From Laspinema olomoucense D3b (GTDB taxonomy: Bacteria; Cyanobacteriota; Cyanobacteriia; Cyanobacteriales; Laspinemataceae), in NCBI RefSeq assembly GCF_025370785.1, contig NZ_JAMXFA010000007.1, positions 62,001 to 126,000 of the forward strand: a DNA stretch of 64,000 nt. The letters are read 5' to 3'. Below, piece after piece: positions 1-7,207 of the stretch. The notes beneath the pieces were generated by a model that was not told where the DNA came from, did no database searches, and worked only from the letters and a program-made list of their open reading frames with translations. The translations under genes were made by a program, and so were the position numbers. Numbering within the stretch: position 1 is the first letter of the stretch; each line of letters starts with the position of its first letter.

Positions 1-363
1 ATAATAATACCTTTTAAAATGCCGAAATCGTCTTAACTCATCCAGCAGGGTATAAGAGTCCCGAGATAAAACAGCCTTGCGAATACCAGGAACCTCAATC
101 CGCATTTTTCGCAACAACTCCTTATGCCATTGATGAGCATCTAAATGATTCTCAAACACCCTTGATATTCTGAACAAAATAGTTTCGACACAGGTGTAGG
201 TATTGCAAAAAATATCCGCCAACATCACCGCATCCCGGATATCTCGTTTCTGTTCATCCCGGAAATCCGGTTCGTATGCCGCATACAAACCCTGGATATT
301 ACCCAGTACAACCCTACTTTCGTGAATCTCGCCGACGAGCAGCAAGAGTTCATCCCTGTTCAT
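1..363 (-). CDS. HEPN-domain (HepT-like) toxin, 3' end cut by window edge
   Basis: Reading the minus strand from ATG at 361-363 gives an open frame of 121 codons that runs off the left edge. The protein starts MNRDELLLLVGEIHESR and is mostly helical. Near its visible end it has RRFRHFKRYYY, which resembles the Rx4-6H region of HEPN RNases. The start lies 14 bp inside the end of the upstream nucleotidyltransferase gene, so the two are probably translationally coupled. In MNT/HEPN toxin-antitoxin modules the HEPN protein is the RNase toxin, and the MNT partner neutralises it by adding AMP to a tyrosine near the active site. The residues after the motif are outside the window. The family call therefore rests on the partner gene, the helical content and the partial motif. 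Confidence 0.65.
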   Translation of the reverse strand, partial: MNRDELLLLVGEIHESRVVLGNIQGLYAAYEPDFRDEQKRDIRDAVMLADIFCNTYTCVETILFRISRVFENHLDAHQWHKELLRKMRIEVPGIRKAVLSRDSYTLLDELRRFRHFKRYYY

Positions 364-715
364 AAATAACTTGTCCTTTCATGAGAATAATTTTTTGAAA
401 AGAGGGATGAAGATCCTCCCATCGGATTAAGTCTAGGGGAAAATCAGTCAGGTCCTCAGCCTCTCCCACCAGATTCATAAATGATCTAAAATCTAATCCG
501 GCGATCGCCAAGTCAATATCCGAAGCCTCAGAAAAATGCTGAGGTGCCAAGACCGAACCCCACTGGATAATTCGTTGGGGAGCATATCGGTCGATAATCA
601 TTGTTATAATAGTTTGGGAATCTGCTCTAGCTTGCTGCCATAAGCCCAGCCGTTGAGCTTGTAATGCCTGTTGTTTGGCTTGCAAATATTGCCGCGCCGC
701 AGAATAATCAAACAT
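350..715 (-). CDS. MNT-type nucleotidyltransferase antitoxin (MNT/HEPN pair)
   Basis: A minimal nucleotidyltransferase. The glycine-serine motif (QWGSVLAP) is followed about 12 residues later by SDIDLAIAG, the two metal-binding aspartates of the Pol-beta superfamily. The frame is open to 784, but the ATG at 713-715 (MFDYSAARQYL) is preferred. It has a GGGGGAGAGG purine tract just upstream, and the extra N-terminal residues of the longer version are not family-like. This gives about 121 residues with an N-terminal helical extension. The HEPN-like gene begins before this gene ends, the usual antitoxin-then-toxin order. The predicted role is AMPylation of the HEPN toxin. Confidence 0.75.
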   Translation of the reverse strand: MFDYSAARQYLQAKQQALQAQRLGLWQQARADSQTIITMIIDRYAPQRIIQWGSVLAPQHFSEASDIDLAIAGLDFRSFMNLVGEAEDLTDFPLDLIRWEDLHPSFQKIILMKGQVIYEQG

Positions 716-880
716 CCTCTCCCCCCAGGTATCCATACAATTCATTATAGACAAGGAGAAGAAAGCGGGTATAGGGGGTATCATGGGGTTGCCAATCTCC
801 CTTCTAACTTTTCATGAAATTGCGATCGGCGCACACCTCAGATTTAATTCATGTTAGTTGGCCTGATTCTGGATAGAGGG

Positions 881-1032
881 TCAGAAACCAGACTTCTTAA
901 CCTCATCTGGGTGATTTGCCGCAATTTAGGACAGAAACCCGGTTTCTTGGTTTTGGGTCAAGGTTCAGAAACCGGGTTTCTTAACCTCATCTGGGTGATT
1001 TGCCGCAATTTAGGACAGAAACCCGGTTTTTT
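881..1032. repeat. Dispersed repeat family A, two tandem copies
   Basis: Two 68-bp copies at 881-948 and 965-1032 differ at only a few positions. Each begins with TCAGAAACC and ends with ACAGAAACCCGGTTT. The termini are short palindromes of the AGAAACC/GGTTTCT type around a core CTCATCTGGGTGATTTGC. The same family occurs at 18885-19041, 23404-23546 and, more diverged, near 11085-11275 and 33972-34098. The open frame across this stretch is a by-product of the repeat and is not called as a gene. Confidence 0.85.
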
Positions 1033-1064
1033 AGGGCATGAAGTGAGCGGGGGAATTAGGGGCT

Positions 1065-1478
1065 TTACTCTAACAAAAACTTAAGAATTCCAGGGGATGA
1101 AATCGTCAGGTGTTGTTGATGGCCCGAAGGCGATCGCAATTTAATCGTGACAGTATTGCTATTGGGGACACCTGAGATATTTTCAATCCTATACCCTTGC
1201 AGGTTGGGACATTTACCCGTTCCCGACTCAGAAAATTCCTGGGATTGTTTTTTGAGAAACTCGTTCCAAAACCGGGAGTCTTCATGTCCTATTAATCGAT
1301 ATTTACAAGCATTTCCTTTAATCCGTTCGGTTTCAATCAAATATCCCTTCTCCTTGGCTCGGTGCATCGTATCCCCAAAGCGATGGCTAACGGTTACTAG
1401 ATCACTCGGGTAGTGCCACTCCCCATCACTCATCAAAGCCAGCAGTAAATCAATTTTAGTAACTTTCGGTTCGGTCAT
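1065..1478 (-). CDS. Hypothetical protein with N-terminal winged-helix-like segment
   Basis: 137 residues with an ATG start preceded by GAGG at good spacing (GAGGCACAAG then ATG). The first 65 residues (TKIDLLLALMSDGEWHYPSD, then RAKEKGYLIETERI and CKYRLIG) look like a winged-helix fold: a helix, an SDGEWHYPSDL turn, then a strand pair with KYRL. The C-terminal half is polar, with no motif I recognise. No partner gene is evident. It is separated from the MNT/HEPN pair by the tandem family-A repeats. A DNA-binding role is only a fold-level guess. Confidence 0.55.
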   Translation of the reverse strand: MTEPKVTKIDLLLALMSDGEWHYPSDLVTVSHRFGDTMHRAKEKGYLIETERIKGNACKYRLIGHEDSRFWNEFLKKQSQEFSESGTGKCPNLQGYRIENISGVPNSNTVTIKLRSPSGHQQHLTISSPGILKFLLE

Positions 1479-1658
1479 CTTGTGCCTCGTTGCACCCAGG
1501 ACGTTTCTGGATCTAGTTTTATGTCAACTAGATTATCGGAACAGGGGTCATTTCAGTCGAGGGAAGAAAAGCGCTCACTCGTGCGTTATTAGGAAGCCCC
1601 TCATTTTGGATCTGCCAGAAGGAGCCAGATGAATTAAGTTTATTGACTGACGACGAAC

Positions 1659-1757
1659 ACCGGAGGGGATAACGACTGAAGTCGTTACTACGAAAACCGG
1701 AGGGGAACGACTGAAGTCGTTACTACGAAAACCGGAGGGGAACGACTGAAGTCGTTT
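1659..1757. repeat. Three direct copies of a palindromic 34-36-bp unit
   Basis: The unit ACCGGAGGGG-AACGACTGAAGTCGTT-ACTACGAAA is repeated nearly perfectly three times. The core ACGACT-GA-AGTCGT is a palindrome. The same palindrome in reverse orientation occurs alone at 53144-53160, so the element is dispersed. Confidence 0.85.
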
Positions 1758-1869
1758 AGGCGGGAATACCTAAGTCCTGATGTAGAACTAACGATGAGTG
1801 GGATGAGCCTGTGTCAAAGAGGCTCGGTTCTGATGGCTCCACCTCAGCGGGATAGGGTGCAGGCAAAAG

Positions 1870-1898
1870 TTCCCAACCTAGTAACAATCCCCTATAAT
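1870..1898 (+). promoter_or_regulatory. Candidate sigma70-type promoter for the exopolysaccharide genes
   Basis: A perfect -10 hexamer TATAAT at 1893-1898 lies 17 nt after TTCCCA (1870-1875), which matches four of six positions of TTGACA. It points at the epimerase gene starting about 110 nt downstream. It is a sequence match only. Confidence 0.4.
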
Positions 1899-2006
1899 CA
1901 ACAGAGTTTTAAAGATTTGTTGCAAATCGCCCCTTACCCCCACGTCTGGATCCGTTAATCGGGGATTGAGGGAACTCTCAGCAATCCGGGAAATTCATAG
2001 ATCTCT

Positions 2007-4130
2007 ATGAAAGTTGCTCTCAAATCCCACGGATCCCAGTCCAAGCATAACGAGCGTTATGGAATTTATACTGTTCCCATGACCCAAAACTGGCTGATAA
2101 ACAACCTAGGGACTGCCTTTCAGTCCGCCGCTGCTTCTCTCTCAAGGCCCCAGAAACGTCTGATCCTGTTGAGTCTGGATACAGCAGTCTTTCTGGTCGC
2201 CATTTATGGGGCATTTGGACTCCGATTCAGCGATCTGTTTCCTGTTCAACAAACCTGGCCCTATCTGTGGCTGATTCTGCTTCTAATCGTGATCAAGCCC
2301 TTGGTCTTCCTGGTGACGGGAATGTACCGCCCAGTGCTGCGGTATGCAGGCTTGGAATTTTTATTAACAGCTACCAAAGCGGTCCTGTTCAGTTCGGGAG
2401 CCTTTGTCCTGCTCGCCTATTTATTTGAGTTCCTACAACTCCCGAGATCGGTACTCCTCAACGATGCCCTACTCACCCTATTGTTGGTGGTTGGAGTGCG
2501 TCTGTCTCTCCGGTGGTTGGTGAATGCCCTTATCGGTCTACCTCGGCAAAATCAAACCCCGGAAAGGATTGTAATTTATGGCGCTGGTTCGGCTGGGTCG
2601 CAACTGGCTCAATCCCTCGCTCATCACCCCAGCTACCAACCCGTTGCTTTTGTGGATGATGACCCCTCTTTAGCCAATCAGAATATTCAGGGGCTCCCGG
2701 TTTACTCTCCCACCACATTACCAAGACTCCAACTCCAAAAGCCTTTTGATACTATTTTATTAGCAATGCCTTCGGTCGATCGCATCAGAAAGCGGCAAAT
2801 TTTAGAAGGCTTACAGTTTCTATCCCTGCCGGTCAAAACCGTTCCCTGTATTGGCGAAATTTTATCCGGTCAGGTCTCCATTAGTGAAATTAGAAATATT
2901 GATATAGCGGACCTCCTCGGGCGGGAAGAAGTCATCCCCGATCCAGAATTGCTGCGGATGAATATCACCGGCAAAACGGTTTTGGTCACTGGGGCTGGGG
3001 GGTCAATTGGCTCGGAATTGTGCCGTCAAATTGCTCAACAACAGCCGAAATGTTTGGTGCTTTATGAATTGGGCGAATTTGCCCTCTATAGCATTGATAT
3101 GGAATTAGCTGAAGCTTATCCTACCCTCAAGCGTGTGGCTTGGTTGGGTTCAGTCAATGATGAGAAGCGGCTGACTGGAGTGCTGACAAAATATCAGGTG
3201 GATACCATTTATCATGCAGCAGCCTATAAGCACGTTCCCTTAGTCGAAGCGAATCCTTCTCCGGGAATTATCAATAACGTGGTCGGGACCTGGACCACAG
3301 TTCGCTGTGCGATCGACTGTGGGGTCGCTAATTTTGTGTTGATTTCCACAGATAAAGCCGTTCGTCCCACTAATATCATGGGGGCCAGCAAACGCGTGGC
3401 GGAACTGATTGTCCAAGCTTTAGCGGAGCGATCGGGGATTTCCACCCGCTTTACCATCGTGAGGTTTGGCAACGTTCTCGATAGTAGTGGTTCAGTGGTT
3501 CCCCGATTCCGCAAGCAAATCGCTGAGGGTCAAGCCATCACCGTCACCCATCCGGAGATGACTCGTTATTTTATGTCTATCCCCGAAGCCGCCCGCTTAG
3601 TGATTCAGGCAGGAGCAATGGGAAAACGCGGGGAAATCTTCTTGTTAGATATGGGTGAACCTGTGCGGATTTATGATTTAGCCCTGCAGATGATTCAGTT
3701 GAGTGGGTTAGTCCCCGGAAAGGATATTGATATTAAAATTACCGGCTTAAGACCGGGAGAAAAACTACACGAAGAATTATTAGTCGATAGTGCTAAAGCC
3801 AGACCGACTCAACATCCTAAAATCTTCTGCGCCCAAGAAGCGAAAATTCACTGGGAATTTTTACAGCCCCTTTTAGAGGCCCTGGTGCAAAAAACTCGCA
3901 CCGATGATGTGGTAGCCATTCGCGCCGAATTGCAACGCTTAGTTCCCGAGTATCAGCCTTCCTCTCTAGCTTTTCGGTCTCCTCGGTTAACATCCCGCTC
4001 CCCTTTAGAAGAACCCAAGGGGATTGGCGCTTCCAAATTGAATGGCTCTGGCAAAAATGAAGCAACGGTGTTATCGAGTCTACCTGTAGACGGAAGAGGG
4101 GCTGGCAGTGATAGCGTTACTCTACCGTAA
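2007..4130 (+). CDS. Membrane CapD/FlaA1-type nucleotide-sugar 4,6-dehydratase/epimerase
   Basis: A 707-residue polysaccharide-biosynthesis dehydratase of the long membrane-bound type (WbpM/CapD/PglF). Residues about 45-170 contain four hydrophobic membrane segments. A first Rossmann-like domain has VIYGAGSAGSQ. The catalytic SDR domain has VTGAGGSIGSELCRQ as the NAD-binding glycine motif and STDKAVRPTNIMGASKR, where Met replaces the usual SDR Tyr (SMK triad), as is typical of this family. It probably converts UDP-N-acetyl sugars into 4-keto-6-deoxy forms for surface glycans. The start is uncertain: an in-frame ATG at 2079 (MTQNWLIN) is also plausible, and neither has a strong ribosome site. 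It is first of three co-directional exopolysaccharide genes. Confidence 0.88.
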   Translation: MKVALKSHGSQSKHNERYGIYTVPMTQNWLINNLGTAFQSAAASLSRPQKRLILLSLDTAVFLVAIYGAFGLRFSDLFPVQQTWPYLWLILLLIVIKPLVFLVTGMYRPVLRYAGLEFLLTATKAVLFSSGAFVLLAYLFEFLQLPRSVLLNDALLTLLLVVGVRLSLRWLVNALIGLPRQNQTPERIVIYGAGSAGSQLAQSLAHHPSYQPVAFVDDDPSLANQNIQGLPVYSPTTLPRLQLQKPFDTILLAMPSVDRIRKRQILEGLQFLSLPVKTVPCIGEILSGQVSISEIRNIDIADLLGREEVIPDPELLRMNITGKTVLVTGAGGSIGSELCRQIAQQQPKCLVLYELGEFALYSIDMELAEAYPTLKRVAWLGSVNDEKRLTGVLTKYQVDTIYHAAAYKHVPLVEANPSPGIINNVVGTWTTVRCAIDCGVANFVLISTDKAVRPTNIMGASKRVAELIVQALAERSGISTRFTIVRFGNVLDSSGSVVPRFRKQIAEGQAITVTHPEMTRYFMSIPEAARLVIQAGAMGKRGEIFLLDMGEPVRIYDLALQMIQLSGLVPGKDIDIKITGLRPGEKLHEELLVDSAKARPTQHPKIFCAQEAKIHWEFLQPLLEALVQKTRTDDVVAIRAELQRLVPEYQPSSLAFRSPRLTSRSPLEEPKGIGASKLNGSGKNEATVLSSLPVDGRGAGSDSVTLP

Positions 4131-4449
4131 CAGTCCTACAGGAATTACGCATCGTTTGAGAACCTATCTTCAAGCCTAGGCTTCAGGAGGGAAAAATCGT
4201 TGACTGTAGAATGGGATGAAACCGTCGATCTGGGTCAAATTAAGGGTGTTCAAGTCTGTGATACCGATCGCCCTGTGTTCCCCGGATTTGGCTATCCGAC
4301 CTCCCCCGGGTTGAGGTCACCCCATCGATTCCCCGAGTTAATTGCTCGGGCATGACCCCAGAAAACAGCAGGGGTTCTTATATCCCCCATCGTTGCTCAA
4401 TTCCGATTTCCCTACATAAATTCTTAAGCGACAATCCATTTTAAAAAAT
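4131..4449. other. 319-bp gap between epimerase and exporter genes, no feature recognised
   Basis: No coding sequence is supported. The length leaves room for a separate promoter for the exporter, but I see no convincing -35/-10 pair and no hairpin followed by a T-run. Confidence 0.4.
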
Positions 4450-7020
4450 ATGGTCAGTGCAGAGTCCTTTTCTACTCCATCTCATTCCCATCCCTGGTCT
4501 AGCACACAGGACCTCAGTCAGCCGATCGCCCACTCAATCTCCGGGTTGACCTTCTCAATGTTGATCGCCCTGACCACAGCACTCCCAGCGATTGCGCAGC
4601 CCTCCGTACCACTGGGACAAGAACCCCTACTCTTAGCCCAGGGAGGAGTCTTCCAAGAAGCTTATACCCTCGGTCCTGGCGATCGCATTCAAATTGATAT
4701 TTTTAACGTCCCCGAATACAGCGGAGAAAATGGTCAACACCAAGTCTTAGTCGATGGCACCTTAAATCTCCCCTTGGTCGGCAGAGTTTCAGTAGAAGGG
4801 CTAACCTTAGAGCAAGCAGCCAGTAGACTTAGAAACCTCTATGCCCCCTACCTGCAACGACCAGAGTTCCTGACTATCTCCGTAATGGAGCGTCGTCCTG
4901 TTCAAGTGGGAATTTCTGGAGAAGTCAGAAGACCTGGTTCCTATATCATCGGCCTAAATGAAGCCGGTAGCCCCAGGCCCACAATCACTACGGCGATTGA
5001 ACTGGCCGGAGGGATTACCTCCACCGCAAATATTCGCCAGGTGCAGCTTCTACGACGGACTAGAGGGGGGCCAAATCAACTCATTACCATCGACCTCACT
5101 ACCCTAGTCCAGTTGGGGGATCTCAGCCAAGATGTGACGATTCGTGATGGTGACACTATCTTTATTCCTCCGGATCCCAACATTAACGCCAACGATGCGC
5201 GTCAGCTTGCCGAGGCCAGCATTTCCGGGGATTCCTCTCAACCGATCAATATCGCCGTAGTCGGGGAAATTAATAAACCCGGTTCCTACACCGTAGCGGG
5301 AGACGCTGAAACCGGGGGACTCCTGACCCTAACCCGGGCCTTACAAACTGCTGGAGGGGTGACCCAATCGGCAGAGGTTGGTCAGATTCAGGTGCGACGA
5401 CAACCGAAATCTGGGCCCGCCCAAATCCTATCGGTGAACCTGTGGCAACTCCTAAATGGAGATATCAGCCAAGATATTATTCTCCAACAAGGGGATACGA
5501 TTTATGTACCCACAGGCAGTGGATTTAGCCCAGTCGAATCCTCGCGGTTAGCCCAGGCTAATTTTGCCGGGGACCCCACCCAACCTGTCAATATTGCTGT
5601 AGTCGGTGAAGTGAGCCGACCCGGTTCCTACACCGTCACCCGAATGGATGAGACAGGGGGACTGTTAACCGTAACCCGAGCTTTAGAAACTGCTGGTGGC
5701 GTTACACAATCAGCACAGCTAGGCGAAATTCAAGTTTTGAGGCAACCCCAGGCGGGTCCAGCACGACGGATCCCGGTCAACCTCTGGGCCTTGCTCCGGG
5801 AAGGAGATCTCAGTCAAGATATCATTCTCCAACAAGGGGATACCATTTATGTCCCTACGGGCACGGGCTTTAATGCTACAGAATCTACCCTATTAGCTGA
5901 AGCCAGTTTTGCAGGAAGTCCAAATCAACCTGTCAATATTGCAGTGTCCGGGGAAGTTGCTCGTCCAGGCTCCTACACTGTGACCCGAGTGGATGAGTCG
6001 GGTGGACTCCTCACCGTCACCCGTGCCTTGCAAACTGCCGGGGGAGTCACCTTATCCGCAGATATTCGCGAAATCCGAGTCAACCGTCGCCCAAAAGCTG
6101 GTTCTCCGCAAACGATTGTGGTGAATCTGTGGGAAATGCTCGATCGCGGGGATTTCAGTCAGGATATCATCCTCCAACAAGGGGATACCATTGAAGTGCC
6201 AACGGCGAGTAACCCCAATCAAATAGAAACCGTTCGCATCGCCACAGCTAACTTTGCCGCGAATACCTCTACCCCCCTGAATATTGCGATCGTTGGAGAG
6301 GTTAACCGTCCAGGAACTTATACAGTTTCAGGGGAAGATGTCAGCGCTACCGGAGAAGCGCAGAATTTGACTACAGCCAGTACGGGAGGTGCAATTGTAG
6401 GACTTCCTACGGTTACCCGAGCCATTAAAATTGCGGGAGGCATCACCCCAACTGCGGATATTCGGCGGATTCAAGTGCTGCGGCAACGCAACAATGGCAC
6501 CCAACAAATTATTGATGTCAATCTTTGGGAACTCTTGGAGAATGGTAATCTAAACCAAGATGTTCTTCTGCAACAAGGGGATACGATTGTAGTACAAACG
6601 GCCACGAATATTGATTTAGCAGAAGCCCCCAGAGTGGCGACAGCCAGTTTCTCGCCCAACCGGATTCAAGTCAATATGGTGGGTGAAATTCAGCAACCAG
6701 GGTTGGTGGAATTACCCCCGAATGCTTCCTTAAACCAAGCAATTTTGGTAGCGGGAGGATTTAATAATACCCGGGCAGCAAAAGATGAGGTGGAACTGAT
6801 TCGTTTAAACCCCAACGGCACCGTGTCTCGGCAAACCATTCCCATTGATTTTGCTCAGGGACTTGATGAAGCGACTAACCCCATCCTCCGAAATAATGAT
6901 GTGATTGTGGTTGGGCGTACCGGTTTAGCCAGATTCGGAGATAGAATCGGCCCCGTCGGGCAGGTGACCAATTCTGTATTTTCGCTGTTTGGAATCTTGC
7001 GATTTTTTAATCTGTTCTAG
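4450..7020 (+). CDS. Wza-type polysaccharide export protein with six SLBB-like units
   Basis: 856 residues, more than twice the length of classical Wza. An N-terminal hydrophobic stretch ending in a TALPAIAQ-type sequence suggests a signal peptide after an extended leader. The poly-export domain follows (LGPGDRIQIDIFNVPEYSG to about residue 145). It is followed by units each opening with the signature GE-x-x-x-PGSYTV: VRRPGSY, INKPGSY, VSRPGSY, VARPGSY, VNRPGTY and a degenerate IQQPGLV. The central units repeat at 342-345 bp, a sign of internal duplication. Export proteins of this family form outer-membrane or periplasmic channels for exopolysaccharide and pair with the Wzz/BY-kinase encoded next. 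The C terminus is hydrophobic (SVFSLFGILRFFNLF). Confidence 0.9.
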   Translation: MVSAESFSTPSHSHPWSSTQDLSQPIAHSISGLTFSMLIALTTALPAIAQPSVPLGQEPLLLAQGGVFQEAYTLGPGDRIQIDIFNVPEYSGENGQHQVLVDGTLNLPLVGRVSVEGLTLEQAASRLRNLYAPYLQRPEFLTISVMERRPVQVGISGEVRRPGSYIIGLNEAGSPRPTITTAIELAGGITSTANIRQVQLLRRTRGGPNQLITIDLTTLVQLGDLSQDVTIRDGDTIFIPPDPNINANDARQLAEASISGDSSQPINIAVVGEINKPGSYTVAGDAETGGLLTLTRALQTAGGVTQSAEVGQIQVRRQPKSGPAQILSVNLWQLLNGDISQDIILQQGDTIYVPTGSGFSPVESSRLAQANFAGDPTQPVNIAVVGEVSRPGSYTVTRMDETGGLLTVTRALETAGGVTQSAQLGEIQVLRQPQAGPARRIPVNLWALLREGDLSQDIILQQGDTIYVPTGTGFNATESTLLAEASFAGSPNQPVNIAVSGEVARPGSYTVTRVDESGGLLTVTRALQTAGGVTLSADIREIRVNRRPKAGSPQTIVVNLWEMLDRGDFSQDIILQQGDTIEVPTASNPNQIETVRIATANFAANTSTPLNIAIVGEVNRPGTYTVSGEDVSATGEAQNLTTASTGGAIVGLPTVTRAIKIAGGITPTADIRRIQVLRQRNNGTQQIIDVNLWELLENGNLNQDVLLQQGDTIVVQTATNIDLAEAPRVATASFSPNRIQVNMVGEIQQPGLVELPPNASLNQAILVAGGFNNTRAAKDEVELIRLNPNGTVSRQTIPIDFAQGLDEATNPILRNNDVIVVGRTGLARFGDRIGPVGQVTNSVFSLFGILRFFNLF

Positions 7021-7207
7021 GGAGTCGGGACGGTATTGGGACGACAAAGCGGGTTTTTTGACCAAATCTCTGCTAATCAGCAACCAATCGGATCAAGAAA
7101 CCCTATTTCGGGTCCCTTTTATCTCATCCCCTACAAGGGTTTTAGGAACTTTCAAGGGAGGGTTGAGTGCTGGCTCTCTCCAGTTCTCTAATAACCTATC
7201 CTGATTC

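Larger units (their letters stand above)
1479..2006. other. Intergenic stretch: no gene, holds repeats and a candidate promoter
   Basis: No convincing coding sequence in 528 bp. It contains the triple palindromic repeat at 1659-1757, a small hairpin around 1806-1831 (GAGCC...GGCTC) and a candidate promoter at 1870-1898 reading into the exopolysaccharide genes. Confidence 0.5.

Noticed and set aside
851-1084. 77-codon plus-strand ORF
   Set aside because: It is translated from two tandem copies of repeat family A and simply repeats the same peptide twice; no ribosome site.
1659-1757. CRISPR array
   Set aside because: Three direct repeats are adjacent without unique spacers of uniform size, and no cas genes are in the window.
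1479-1860. Possible IS200/IS605-type element end near AGGAAGCCCCTC
   Set aside because: Only a vague resemblance to such ends; no transposase, TnpB or defined boundary is visible.
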